Below, piece by piece: positions 50,903 to 59,438 of a stretch of 64,000 nucleotides of DNA. The stretch spans positions 992,001-1,056,000 of the forward strand of contig NZ_JASVWF010000001.1 of NCBI RefSeq assembly GCF_030286555.1. Reading direction: 5' to 3'. The notes beneath the pieces were generated by a model. It was not told the origin of the DNA. It was given only the letters and a program-made list of their open reading frames with translations, and did not search any database. The position numbers and the translations under genes were made by a program. The first letter of the stretch is position 1; each line of letters begins with the position of its first letter. This DNA comes from Actinomycetospora termitidis. Lineage in GTDB: Bacteria > Actinomycetota > Actinomycetes > Mycobacteriales > Pseudonocardiaceae.

Positions 50903-50928
50903 CGGGTGCGGGAGCGGGAGGCCGATAG

Positions 50929-53856
50929 GTGCTGGTGCTGCTGGCGGTGCACGCGGCCGCCGCGCTGCTCGCACCCGTCCTGGTCCGGTCGCTCGGCCGG
51001 AGTGCCTTCCTGGGTCTGGCCCTCGTCCCGGCCGCGGGATTCGCCTACGTCCTGACGCGTCTGCCCGTCGTGCTCGACGGCGGTGAGGTGACCGACGGCT
51101 TCACCTGGATCCCGGCGCTCGGGGTCGACGTGGCGGTGCGCCTGGACGCCCTGTCCGCGGTCCTCTCGCTGCTGGTGACCGGGGTCGGGGCTCTCGTCGT
51201 CCTCTACTGCGCCCGGTACTTCACGCCATCGTCGGGCGGGCTCCCGCGCTTCGCCGGGGTGCTGCTCGCCTTCGCCGGGGCGATGCTCGCGCTGGTCTGG
51301 GCCGACGACGTGGTCGTGCTCTACGTCAGCTGGGAGCTGACGACGATCTTCTCGTTCCTGCTCGTGGGGCAGGACGCCCACAAGCGGGCGAGCCGCGCCG
51401 CGGCGATGCAGGCGTTGACGATCACCGCGGCGGGCGGGCTGACGATGCTCGTCGGCCTCGTCGTCCTCGCCGAGGCCGCGGGCACCTACCGGCTCTCCGG
51501 GATCGTGGCCGTCGGCCCCTCGCTGGGCGGCGCCGCGGTCACCGCCGGCGTGATCTGCGTCCTGGTCGGGGCCCTGTCGAAGTCCGCGCTGATCCCGTTC
51601 CACTTCTGGCTGCCCTCGGCGATGGCCGCGCCCACGCCGGTGAGCGCCTTCCTGCACGCCGCCGCCATGGTCAAGGCCGGCGTCTACCTCGTGCTGCGGC
51701 TCGCCCCCGGATTCGCCGACGACCCGGGCTGGCGGCCGGTCGTCGCGATCGCGGCCGGGGCGACGATGCTGCTGGGCGGGATCGTCGCCGCCCGCCAGAC
51801 CGACCTCAAGCTGCTGCTCGCGCACGGCACCGTCTCCCAGCTCGGGTTCATGATCCTGCTCGCCGGGGCGGGGACGCGGGACGCGGCCCTGGCGGCGATC
51901 GGCCTCGTCGTCGCCCACGCCCTGTTCAAGTCCGCCCTGTTCCTCTCGGTGGGCGTGATCGACCGCTGCGCCGGGACCCGTGACCTGCGCGAGCTCTCCG
52001 GGCTCGGCCGCCGGGCGCCGGCCCTCGCCATCGCCGCGACGCTGGCGGCCGCCTCGATGGCCGGCATCCCGCCGTTGCTCGGCTTCGTGACGAAGGAGGG
52101 CGCCTTCGAGGCGTTCCTGCACCGCGCCTACGGCCCGTTCGCGGAGGTGCTGCTCGCCGTCGTCGTGCTGGGGTCGGTGCTCACCGTGGCCTACAGCGCC
52201 CGCTTCGTCCTCGGGGCCTTCACCGACGTGTTCACCACCGACGCCCGCACCGAGTGGATCCGGCCGGGCGCCCTGTTCCTGGGCGCACCGGTGCTGCTGG
52301 GTCTGGCCTCCCTGGTGGCCGGCCCGGCGATCCCCGGGATCGCGCCGCTGCTCACCCGCTACGCCGACACACTCGCCGCGAGCTATCCGACGCCCCTGGA
52401 GCTGAAGCTCTGGCCCGGACTCACGGTCGCGTTCGGCCTGTCCGTGCTCGCGATCGTGCTCGGCCTGGTGCTCGCGTGGCCCCGCGTCGCGGCCCGCGCC
52501 GCCGCGGTGCGCCCGCTGCACGCGGTGCGCTCCGAGGTGACCTGGCGGGCGCTGGTGCACGCCGTGGAGAACGGTGCCCTGCGGGTCACCGCGCAGACCC
52601 AGCGCGGTTCGCTCGCGGTCGTGCTCTGCACGATCCTCGGCGTCCTGGTCGCCGGACCCGGCGTGGTGCTAATCGCGAGCGGGGCGCTCGGCGAGGTGCG
52701 CGTCGACCGCGTCGCGGACTCCCCGGCCCAGGTCGTCGCGGCGGTGCTCGCGGTCGCCTCCACGGTCGCCGCCGCCCGGGCGAAGCGACGGCTCGCGGCC
52801 GTGCTGCTGGTCGGCGGGCTCGGCTACGCGGTCGCGGTGATCTTCGCGCTCGCCGGTGCCCCGGACGTCGCCCTGACGCAGGCCCTCGTCGAGACGATGA
52901 CCCTGGTCGTCGTCGTGCTGGTGCTCCGCCGGCTGCCCGCCGACATCACCGAACACCACTCGCCGCGGCGGCGGCTCGCACGGCTGCTGATCGCCGCGCC
53001 GATCGGCGTGCTCGTCGCGCTGCTCGGTGCCACCGCGCTGGGGGCGCGGACCGCCGAGCCGGTCTCGCAGGCGTTCCCCTCGCAGGCCTACGGCTTCGGC
53101 GCGGGGCAGAACGTCGTGAACGTGACCCTGGTCGACATCCGGGCCTGGGACACGATCGGCGAGCTCTCGGTGCTGCTGGCCGCCGCGACCGGGGTCGCGA
53201 GCCTGGTGTTCCTCGACCGCCGGACGGGCACGCCGCCGGGCGGCACGCGCCGCCGTCGGCGGGCGCCGGTCGGGCCGGGCCCGGTGGCCGGCTCGGGCTG
53301 GCTGCGCGGTCCGACCCTCGAGCGCCTCGCCCGGCAGCTGCGGCCGGGGCCGCGGGTCACCGAGCGCACGCTGCTGCTCGAGGTCGTCACGCGCCTGGTG
53401 TTCCCGACGATCATGGTGCTCTCGATCTACTTCCTGTTCGCCGGGCACAACGCCCCGGGCGGGGGCTTCGCGGGCGGCCTGCTCGCGGGCCTCGCGCTGG
53501 TGGTGCGGTACGTGGCGGGCGGCCGGTACGAGCTCGGCGAGGCCGCGCCCGTGGAGGCGGGCACGCTGCTGGGGACGGGCCTGCTGCTCGCCGGGCTCTC
53601 CGGGGCCGCCGGCCTGCTGTTCGGCGGCGAGGTGCTCCAGACCTGGGTGCTCGAGGGCGAGGTCCCGGTGCTCGGGCACGTCAAGTTCGTGTCCTCGCTG
53701 ATCTTCGACGTCGGCGTCTACCTGATCGTCGTCGGCCTCGTCCTGGACGTGCTGCGCAGCCTCGGTGCGGAGCTGGACCGCCTGGGCGACACCCCCGGGC
53801 CGTCGAACGCGCCCACCCGGCAGCCCGTCGGGGCGGAGAAGGAGGCCCGCGCGTGA
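50929..53856 (+). CDS. mrpA: Mrp-type Na+(K+)/H+ antiporter subunit A, fused to an MrpB domain
   Basis: A 975-residue membrane protein. Residues about 1-760 are MrpA, homologous to NuoL/ND5: ADDVVVLYVSWELTTIFSFL, KSALIPFHFWLPSAMAAPTP with conserved Lys, and a lateral-helix region. It continues into a DUF4040-like part (GAPDVALTQALVETMTLVVV). The last ~170 residues are an MnhB-type domain (ERTLLLEVVTRLVFPTIMVL, HNAPGGGFAGGLLAGLALVV). Actinobacteria commonly have this A-B fusion. GTG 50929. The stop overlaps mrpC as GTGA. The complex exports Na+ for proton entry and aids pH and salt tolerance. Confidence 0.95.
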   Translation: MLVLLAVHAAAALLAPVLVRSLGRSAFLGLALVPAAGFAYVLTRLPVVLDGGEVTDGFTWIPALGVDVAVRLDALSAVLSLLVTGVGALVVLYCARYFTPSSGGLPRFAGVLLAFAGAMLALVWADDVVVLYVSWELTTIFSFLLVGQDAHKRASRAAAMQALTITAAGGLTMLVGLVVLAEAAGTYRLSGIVAVGPSLGGAAVTAGVICVLVGALSKSALIPFHFWLPSAMAAPTPVSAFLHAAAMVKAGVYLVLRLAPGFADDPGWRPVVAIAAGATMLLGGIVAARQTDLKLLLAHGTVSQLGFMILLAGAGTRDAALAAIGLVVAHALFKSALFLSVGVIDRCAGTRDLRELSGLGRRAPALAIAATLAAASMAGIPPLLGFVTKEGAFEAFLHRAYGPFAEVLLAVVVLGSVLTVAYSARFVLGAFTDVFTTDARTEWIRPGALFLGAPVLLGLASLVAGPAIPGIAPLLTRYADTLAASYPTPLELKLWPGLTVAFGLSVLAIVLGLVLAWPRVAARAAAVRPLHAVRSEVTWRALVHAVENGALRVTAQTQRGSLAVVLCTILGVLVAGPGVVLIASGALGEVRVDRVADSPAQVVAAVLAVASTVAAARAKRRLAAVLLVGGLGYAVAVIFALAGAPDVALTQALVETMTLVVVVLVLRRLPADITEHHSPRRRLARLLIAAPIGVLVALLGATALGARTAEPVSQAFPSQAYGFGAGQNVVNVTLVDIRAWDTIGELSVLLAAATGVASLVFLDRRTGTPPGGTRRRRRAPVGPGPVAGSGWLRGPTLERLARQLRPGPRVTERTLLLEVVTRLVFPTIMVLSIYFLFAGHNAPGGGFAGGLLAGLALVVRYVAGGRYELGEAAPVEAGTLLGTGLLLAGLSGAAGLLFGGEVLQTWVLEGEVPVLGHVKFVSSLIFDVGVYLIVVGLVLDVLRSLGAELDRLGDTPGPSNAPTRQPVGAEKEARA

Positions 53857-54329
53857 GCTCGTCGTTCCTGCTGCTGGCGCTGATCGCGATCCTCTACACC
53901 TGCGGCGTCTACCTCCTGCTCGACCGCAGCCTGACGCGCGTCCTGCTCGGCGTGCTGGTGCTCGGCAACGCCACGAACCTGCTGGTGATCTCGGCCGGCG
54001 GTCCGTTCGGGGCGGCCGCGCTGGTGGGGCGGGCGCCGGAGTCGGCGATGAGCGACGCGCTCGTGCAGGCCCTGGTGCTCACGGCCATCGTCATCACCCT
54101 GGGCGTGGCGGCGTTCCTGCTGTCGATCATCCACCGCACCTGGTCGCTGGACCGCGAGGACGACCTCACCGTCGACACCGAGGACCGCTCGGTGCGGCGT
54201 CGGCTCGCGCGCGACGAGCAGATCGACGAGGACGAGTTCGACACCACCGGCTGCGAGCAGACCTCGGACACCGACGACGAGCACACCGACCGGGCCTCCC
54301 GCGCCGACGCCGCCGGGGCGCAGGCGTGA
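53853..54329 (+). CDS. mrpC: Mrp antiporter subunit C
   Basis: A 158-residue NuoK-like subunit with three membrane helices (FLLLALIAILYTCGVYLLLD, VLLGVLVLGNATNLLVISAG, ALVQALVLTAIVITLGVAAF). A long acidic cytoplasmic tail of about 50 residues (LDREDDLTVDTEDRSVRRRL, DEQIDEDEFDTTG) is not part of the core family. GTG 53853 overlaps the mrpA stop; the stop overlaps mrpD. Confidence 0.93.
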   Translation: MSSSFLLLALIAILYTCGVYLLLDRSLTRVLLGVLVLGNATNLLVISAGGPFGAAALVGRAPESAMSDALVQALVLTAIVITLGVAAFLLSIIHRTWSLDREDDLTVDTEDRSVRRRLARDEQIDEDEFDTTGCEQTSDTDDEHTDRASRADAAGAQA

Positions 54330-56023
54330 ACCCCGCCGGCTCGCTCGTGGAGAGCCTGCTCCCGCTGCCCGTCCTGCTGCCGTTGCTCGGCGCGGGGGCC
54401 GCCCTCGTGCTGGCCGGGCGCCCCCGGGTGCAGCGGTGGGTGTCGGTCGGGGTGCTGGTGGCGGTGGTCGCGATCTCGGCCGTCCTCGTGGCCGGTGCCG
54501 CGGACCGTCCCCACGTGCTGACCGTGGGGTCCTGGCCGGCGCCGATCGGCATCACGCTGGTGGCCGACCAGCTCTCGACGATCATGTTGCTGACGTCGAT
54601 GACGGTCACCCTGCTGGTGCTGCTCTACGCGATCGGACAGGGCACCTCCGACGACGAGACCCGCACGCCGGTGTCGATCTTCCACCCGACCTACCTGGTC
54701 CTCGCGGCCGGCGTCGCGAACGCGTTCCTCTCCGGGGACCTGTTCAACCTCTACGTCGGGTTCGAGGTCCTGCTCATGGCCAGCTACGTGCTGCTGACCC
54801 TGGGCGGGACCCGCTCGCGGGTGCGGGCCGGGCTGACCTACGTCGTCGTCAACGTCGTCTCCTCGTTGATCTTCCTGATCGGCATCGCGCTGGTCTACGC
54901 GGCGGTCGGCACGCTCAACCTCGCCCAGATCTCCGAGCGGATGGCCGCGGTCGACCCGGGGACCCAGCTGGCGATCCACCTCGTGCTGCTGACCGCGTTC
55001 GGCATCAAGGCCGCGGTGTTCCCGCTCTCGGCGTGGCTCCCGGACTCCTATCCGACCGCCGCCGCCCCGGTGACCGCGGTGTTCGCCGGCCTGCTGACCA
55101 AGGTCGGCGTGTACTCGATCATCCGCACCCAGACGTTGCTCTTCCCGGACGACCCGGTGGCCGAGGACATCCTCATGATCGCCGCGCTGGCGACGATGGT
55201 GATCGGCGCCCTCGGTGCGATCGCGCAGGACGACGTCAAGCGCGTGCTGTCCTTCACGCTGGTCAGCCACATCGGCTACATGATCTTCGGGGTGGCGCTG
55301 GCGACGCCGGCCGGCGTGGGCGCCGCGATCTTCTACGTCGTCCACCACATCACCGTGCAGGCGACGCTGTTCTGCGTGGCCGGCCTCGTCGAACGGGTCG
55401 GGGGGTCGACGTCGACGACCCGCCTCGCCGGGCTGGCGGCCGCGTCCCCGCTGCTCGCGGTGCTGTACTTCGTGCCGGCGATCAACCTCGGCGGCATCCC
55501 GCCGCTGTCCGGGTTCATCGGCAAGCTCGGGCTCGTCGAGGCCGGCGTGCAGGACGGGTCCGTGCTCGCCTGGTTCCTCGTCGGCGGCGCGGTGCTCACG
55601 AGCCTGCTCACGCTGTACGCGATGGCGAAAGTGTGGGTGCTCGCGTTCTGGCGCCCGCGCGACCAGCTGCCCGTCGAGCACCCCGAGGACGCCGAATTCA
55701 ACGACCTGGATCACGAGGACGACCCGGACCGCCGCTTCCCGGTGATGATCGGCGCGGGCCGGGCGGGCTCCGGCGAGGAGTCCTACTCGGGGGCCTTCCT
55801 CGGTGCCGCCCGGACGGCGTCGGACGACGAGCGGGTCCCGGTCGCGCTGCCACGGGGGATGACCGTGGCGACGGGGACCCTCGTCGCGGTGGGCCTGGCG
55901 CTCACCCTCGTCGCGGGACCGCTGTACTCGCTGACCGACCGGGCCGCCGCGGACCTCACCGCGCGGACGCCCTACGTCACGGCGGTGTTCGGGCAGACGG
56001 TGGACGAGCGGGTGACCCGGTGA
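54326..56023 (+). CDS. mrpD: Mrp antiporter subunit D
   Basis: A 565-residue homologue of NuoM/NuoN with about 14 helices. Conserved features are NLYVGFEVLLMASYVLLTLG with a membrane Glu, GIKAAVFPLSAWLPDSYPTA with Lys, and DDVKRVLSFTLVSHIGYMIF. A cytosolic loop near residues 450-510 (EHPEDAEFNDLDHEDDPDRR) is an acidic insert. GTG 54326 overlaps mrpC, and the stop overlaps mrpE as GTGA. Confidence 0.95.
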   Translation: MNPAGSLVESLLPLPVLLPLLGAGAALVLAGRPRVQRWVSVGVLVAVVAISAVLVAGAADRPHVLTVGSWPAPIGITLVADQLSTIMLLTSMTVTLLVLLYAIGQGTSDDETRTPVSIFHPTYLVLAAGVANAFLSGDLFNLYVGFEVLLMASYVLLTLGGTRSRVRAGLTYVVVNVVSSLIFLIGIALVYAAVGTLNLAQISERMAAVDPGTQLAIHLVLLTAFGIKAAVFPLSAWLPDSYPTAAAPVTAVFAGLLTKVGVYSIIRTQTLLFPDDPVAEDILMIAALATMVIGALGAIAQDDVKRVLSFTLVSHIGYMIFGVALATPAGVGAAIFYVVHHITVQATLFCVAGLVERVGGSTSTTRLAGLAAASPLLAVLYFVPAINLGGIPPLSGFIGKLGLVEAGVQDGSVLAWFLVGGAVLTSLLTLYAMAKVWVLAFWRPRDQLPVEHPEDAEFNDLDHEDDPDRRFPVMIGAGRAGSGEESYSGAFLGAARTASDDERVPVALPRGMTVATGTLVAVGLALTLVAGPLYSLTDRAAADLTARTPYVTAVFGQTVDERVTR

Positions 56024-56673
56024 GCGCCGAGGTGCAGCGGGGCTGGTTCACCCGCCGGCCCCGGGTGCTGCGGGTGCTGTGGCTGACCCTCGTGTGGGTG
56101 CTGCTGTGGGGCACGTTCTCGTGGGCCAACCTGCTCGGCGGGCTCGCCGTCGCGATCGTGGTGCTCGCGCTCTTCCCGCTGCCGGCGGTGTCCACCGGCG
56201 GGCGGCTGCGACCGCTGGCCCTGGTCCGGGTGTTCCTCGACGTCGCCCGGGACCTCGTCGTCTCGAGCGTCCAGGTCGCGTGGCAGTCGGTCCGGCCGGG
56301 CCCACCCATCCGCAGCTCGATCGTCGCCGTCGAGGTCTCCGAGGACTCCGAGCTGCTCATGGCGATGTTGGTCGAGTGCCTGTCGCTGGTGCCGGGCAGC
56401 GTGGTCGTCGAGGCCTCCGCCGAGGAACGGATGCTCTGGGCGCACGTGCTCGGTGCCGACGACGACGCCGCGGTGGAGCGCTTCCGGGCCCAGGTGGCGC
56501 GGCTGGAGGCCGACCTGCTCGCCGTCGGGCTGGCGCAGGTGCGCGTCGAGCCGACGAGCTCCGGGCGCACCGAGGCCGGCACCGACCCGCTCGACGACCC
56601 CGAGGAACTCCTCGAGGACGACGAGCCCGACCGCCTCGACGGCGCCGTCCGCACCCGGGAGGCCGACCGGTGA
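56020..56673 (+). CDS. mrpE: Mrp antiporter subunit E
   Basis: A 217-residue MnhE-like subunit: two N-terminal helices (VLRVLWLTLVWVLLWGTFSW, NLLGGLAVAIVVLALFPL), a conserved RPLALVRVFLDVARDLVVSS, and the soluble ferredoxin-like part MAMLVECLSLVPGSVVVE. The last ~50 residues are an acidic tail. GTG 56020 overlaps mrpD, and the stop overlaps mrpF. Confidence 0.92.
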   Translation: MSAEVQRGWFTRRPRVLRVLWLTLVWVLLWGTFSWANLLGGLAVAIVVLALFPLPAVSTGGRLRPLALVRVFLDVARDLVVSSVQVAWQSVRPGPPIRSSIVAVEVSEDSELLMAMLVECLSLVPGSVVVEASAEERMLWAHVLGADDDAAVERFRAQVARLEADLLAVGLAQVRVEPTSSGRTEAGTDPLDDPEELLEDDEPDRLDGAVRTREADR

Positions 56674-56987
56674 GCTTCGTGACCGCCCTGATCACCGTCG
56701 CCCTCGTGCTGCTCGGCGTGAGCCTGATGCTCGTGCTGGTGCGCTTCCTGCGCGGCCCGGCGGCGCTCGACCGGCTGGTGGCGCTCGACGCGCTCGTCGC
56801 CGTGATCATGTGCGGCCTGATGGCGCAGGTCGCCCTGACCCGCGACTCCGCGATCGTCCCGACGATCGTCGCGGTCTCGCTGGTCGGGTTCCTCGGGTCG
56901 TCGACCGTCGCGCGCTTCGTCGGACGACGGCGGGTGGCGCGCACGGAGGACGGGACGGCCGGCCCGTCGTCGGGAGATGGCTCGTGA
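56670..56987 (+). CDS. mrpF: Mrp antiporter subunit F
   Basis: A 105-residue MnhF-like subunit with three helices: FVTALITVALVLLGVSLMLV, LDRLVALDALVAVIMCGLMA containing the conserved LDALVA motif with its Asp, and IVPTIVAVSLVGFLGSSTVA. GTG 56670 overlaps the mrpE stop; its own stop overlaps mrpG. Confidence 0.93.
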   Translation: MSFVTALITVALVLLGVSLMLVLVRFLRGPAALDRLVALDALVAVIMCGLMAQVALTRDSAIVPTIVAVSLVGFLGSSTVARFVGRRRVARTEDGTAGPSSGDGS

Positions 56988-57331
56988 GCGACGTCCTGGA
57001 CCTCGTCGGTGCGGTGTTCCTCCTGCTCGGTGCGCTGCTCGCGCTGGCCGCCGCGATCGGCCTCCTGCGCCTGCCCGACGTGCTCTCGCGGATGCACGCC
57101 GCGACCAAGCCGCAGACCGCCGGGCTGGTGCTCGTCGTCATCGGCGCCGCGTTGTTGCTGCGGACCAGCGTGGACACCTGGATGCTCGTGCTCGTCGGGG
57201 CGTTCCAGCTGATCACCGCGCCCGTCACCGCGCACCTCGTCGGACGCCTCGCCTACCGCTCCGGGGGAGTGCGCCCGGACCTGCTGCACCGTGACGACCT
57301 CGCCGACCGCGAGGAGGACCCGGCGCGCTGA
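56984..57331 (+). CDS. mrpG: Mrp antiporter subunit G
   Basis: A 115-residue MnhG-like subunit. VFLLLGALLALAAAIGLLRL is followed by PDVLSRMHAATKPQTAGLVL, the family hallmark, and the third helix WMLVLVGAFQLITAPVTAHL. GTG 56984 overlaps mrpF. It ends the six-gene operon; the 20 bp after its stop lead into a palindrome array that could stop transcription. Confidence 0.94.
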   Translation: MSDVLDLVGAVFLLLGALLALAAAIGLLRLPDVLSRMHAATKPQTAGLVLVVIGAALLLRTSVDTWMLVLVGAFQLITAPVTAHLVGRLAYRSGGVRPDLLHRDDLADREEDPAR

Positions 57332-57350
57332 GGTGGTGCCGACTCTGGTC

Positions 57351-57870
57351 GCCCTGTCGCGGGTTCTCGGCGCTCGGTCGACACCTTGTCGTGGGGATTC
57401 ACAGCGACAAGGTGCCGTGGCGAGGGCCGGCGTGGCGGCGAGTGCGACGCCACGCAGGTTCGGCGCGGGTGGGACCTGCCTGGTGTCGCACTCGGCCTCG
57501 TGGGGCGCCCTGTCGCGGGTTCTCGGCGCTGGTCGACACCTTGTCGCTGTGATTCACAGCGACAAGGTGAGCGCTGGCCGGTGGTGGGCCGCGACAAGGT
57601 GCGGGGCGTCGCTCGCGAGTGCGACGTGACGCAGGTTCGGCGCGGGTGGGACCTGCCTAGTGTCGCCCTCGTGGGGCGCCCTGTCGCGGGTTCCCGACGG
57701 CGGGTGGCTGCCTTGTCGTGATGATTCCCAGCGACAAGGTGCGGGCGGGCTGTGGGTGGGCCGCGACAAGGTGCGGCCGAGGCCCGGCCGCCCGCCGCGA
57801 GTGCGACGTTGGGGCAGCTTCCGAGGCGGCCGAACCTGCGTGGTGTCGCACTCACACGTGCGGCCGTCCC
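57351..57870. repeat. Array of three ~160-bp palindrome-rich repeat units
   Basis: Units begin GCCCTGTCGCGGGTT at 57351, 57507 and 57678 (periods 156 and 171 bp). Each contains a hairpin of CACCTTGTCG / CGACAAGGTG type and a second hairpin of GAGTGCGAC / GTCGCACTC or a near variant. In the middle unit the first is a perfect palindrome with 16-bp arms (57537-57552 and 57554-57569). The stretch 57332-58022 has no coding frame I can support. It separates the mrp operon from the DUF3592 gene. There are no uniform spacers and no cas genes, so it is not CRISPR. It may be a tandemly grown REP/BIME-like element. Confidence 0.82.
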
Positions 57871-58022
57871 GACGGCGGGTGGTCGGGCTGCCGCGGCGGG
57901 CGTACGGGCGGCGTGTGGCCGGGGTGACCCGGGTATCCGCTCGCCCCGCGACGTCCCCCGGACGGCGCACGGAGGCCGCTCGGACCCGTCGTCGGGAAGG
58001 TAAGGTCACTACTCTGGACGGG

Positions 58023-58598
58023 GTGATCGGAGTGCGTGCGGAGCTGGTGAGGCGTGCCCGCACGGTGCTCGCCGCCCTCCGGACGGCGTGGGACGTCACC
58101 CGCACCGTGCTGGCGCCGGTGGGTCGGCGTGCGCCGGAGATCATCGTCGGCCTCGGGATCGTGCTGAGCGTGCTCGCCGTCCTCGTGCTCGTCGGCGCCG
58201 CCCGCAACGACGCGTCGATCACCGCCGACGAGGGCACCGCGGTCGCCGAGGTCCTCGACGGGGCCGACGCCGGACACACCTTCGTGCGCTTCACCGCCTC
58301 CGACGGCGCGGTGCTGACACCCGACTCCGGCGTGCTCTACCCGCGGGGTCTCGAGCCGGGGAACTACGTGCTCGTGGAGTACGACCGGTCGAAGCCCGAG
58401 CTGGTGCGCGTGGCCGGGCGGTCGTGGACGACGGGCCTGGTGCCGGTCGCGCTGGGGATCGCGGGCCTGTGGGTCGTCCTCGGGCCGACGGCGTGGGCCC
58501 TCGCGCGGCGCCGTCGCCGGCAGGACGAGGTCGAGCCCCGCCCCGCCCCCGACGACGTCCCGACCCCGGATCGCGAGCCGGTCGGGGCCGCGCCGTGA
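58023..58598 (+). CDS. DUF3592-type membrane protein
   Basis: A 191-residue protein: a helix at about residues 38-58 ([20 protein letters not shown]), an extracytoplasmic beta domain ([40 protein letters not shown]), and a second helix ([20 protein letters not shown]) with a basic/Pro tail. This is the DUF3592 layout and matches the Rv0556 position upstream of menG. GTG 58023 is 7 nt after TACTCT (58010-58015); GTG 58032 is an alternative. Its stop overlaps menG as GTGA. Function is unknown. Confidence 0.8.
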   Translation: MIGVRAELVRRARTVLAALRTAWDVTRTVLAPVGRRAPEIIVGLGIVLSVLAVLVLVGAARNDASITADEGTAVAEVLDGADAGHTFVRFTASDGAVLTPDSGVLYPRGLEPGNYVLVEYDRSKPELVRVAGRSWTTGLVPVALGIAGLWVVLGPTAWALARRRRRQDEVEPRPAPDDVPTPDREPVGAAP

Positions 58599-59290
58599 CC
58601 TCGCGCGCCGGACTGGACCGCGACCCGGGCGCCGTCGCGCGGATGTTCGACGGGGTCGCGGCCCGCTACGACGTGACCAACACCGTGCTCTCCTTCGGCC
58701 GCGACCGCGCCTGGCGCACCGCCACCCGGGAGGCGCTCGCGGTCGGGCCGGGCGACGTGGTCCTCGACATCGCCGCGGGCACCGGGGTCTCCACGGTCGA
58801 GCTCGCGCGCACCGGCGCGACCTGCCTCGCCGCCGACTTCTCGCTCGGGATGCTGCAGGCCGGCCGGGCGAAGCACCCGGGCGCGGTGCCCTACCTGGCG
58901 GCCGACGCGATGGCCCTGCCGCTGCCGGACGCGTCGGTGGACGCCGTGGTGATGTCGTTCGGGCTGCGCAACGTCGTCGACCCGGACGCCGCGCTCGCCG
59001 AGTTCGCCCGCGTGACCCGGCCGGGCGGGACCCTGGCGATCTGCGAGTTCTCCACCCCGACCTGGCGTCCGTTCCGGCGCGTCTACACCGACTACCTGAT
59101 GCGGGCACTGCCCCGCGTCGCGCGCGCGGTCAGCTCGAACCCGGACGCGTACGTCTACCTCGCGGAGTCGATCCGCTCGTGGCCGGACCAGCCGGCCCTC
59201 GCCCGCCGCATCACCGCCGCCGGCTGGCACGCGGTCAGCTGGCGGGATCTCACGGGCGGGATCGTGGCGCTGCACAGCGCCGTCCGCTGA
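58595..59290 (+). CDS. menG: Demethylmenaquinone methyltransferase
   Basis: A 231-residue SAM methyltransferase of the UbiE/MenG family, last step of menaquinone synthesis. [20 protein letters not shown] is the UbiE N-terminal signature; [16 protein letters not shown] is motif I, and [20 protein letters not shown] the second family signature. GTG 58595 overlaps the DUF3592 stop. It lies 148 bp before menJ, so MK synthesis and saturation genes are together. Confidence 0.95.
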   Translation: MTSRAGLDRDPGAVARMFDGVAARYDVTNTVLSFGRDRAWRTATREALAVGPGDVVLDIAAGTGVSTVELARTGATCLAADFSLGMLQAGRAKHPGAVPYLAADAMALPLPDASVDAVVMSFGLRNVVDPDAALAEFARVTRPGGTLAICEFSTPTWRPFRRVYTDYLMRALPRVARAVSSNPDAYVYLAESIRSWPDQPALARRITAAGWHAVSWRDLTGGIVALHSAVR

Positions 59291-59409
59291 CCCGTCACCG
59301 GACGTCCTCGTCCGCGAAGCCCGACATGTTCCCGGATTCGGGACGATCGAATCGCCATCCCACCGGGCGTGTCGCACGCAACATGCCTACACTCGTGGCC
59401 GCCCGAGCT

Positions 59410-59425
59410 AGTGAACGAATTCACA
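59410..59425. promoter_or_regulatory. Rex-type operator upstream of menJ
   Basis: AGTGAACGAATTCACA matches the Streptomyces Rex operator TGTGAACGCGTTCACA at 13 of 16 positions, with both GTGAAC and TTCACA halves intact. It lies 16 bp downstream of a TACACT -10-like box (59388-59393) and 13 bp before the menJ start, so bound Rex would block transcription. It is a better match than the site at rex itself. Confidence 0.7.
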
Positions 59426-59438
59426 AGGGGACTGAACG

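Noticed and set aside
46979..50974. A 1331-codon minus-strand frame over menA, the secreted protein gene and menD
   Set aside because: Composition is Arg/Gly/Pro/Ala noise and it overlaps three well-supported genes in other frames.
57351..57870. CRISPR-like array
   Set aside because: Units are ~160 bp, contain two stems each, have no uniform repeat/spacer structure, and there is no cas gene.
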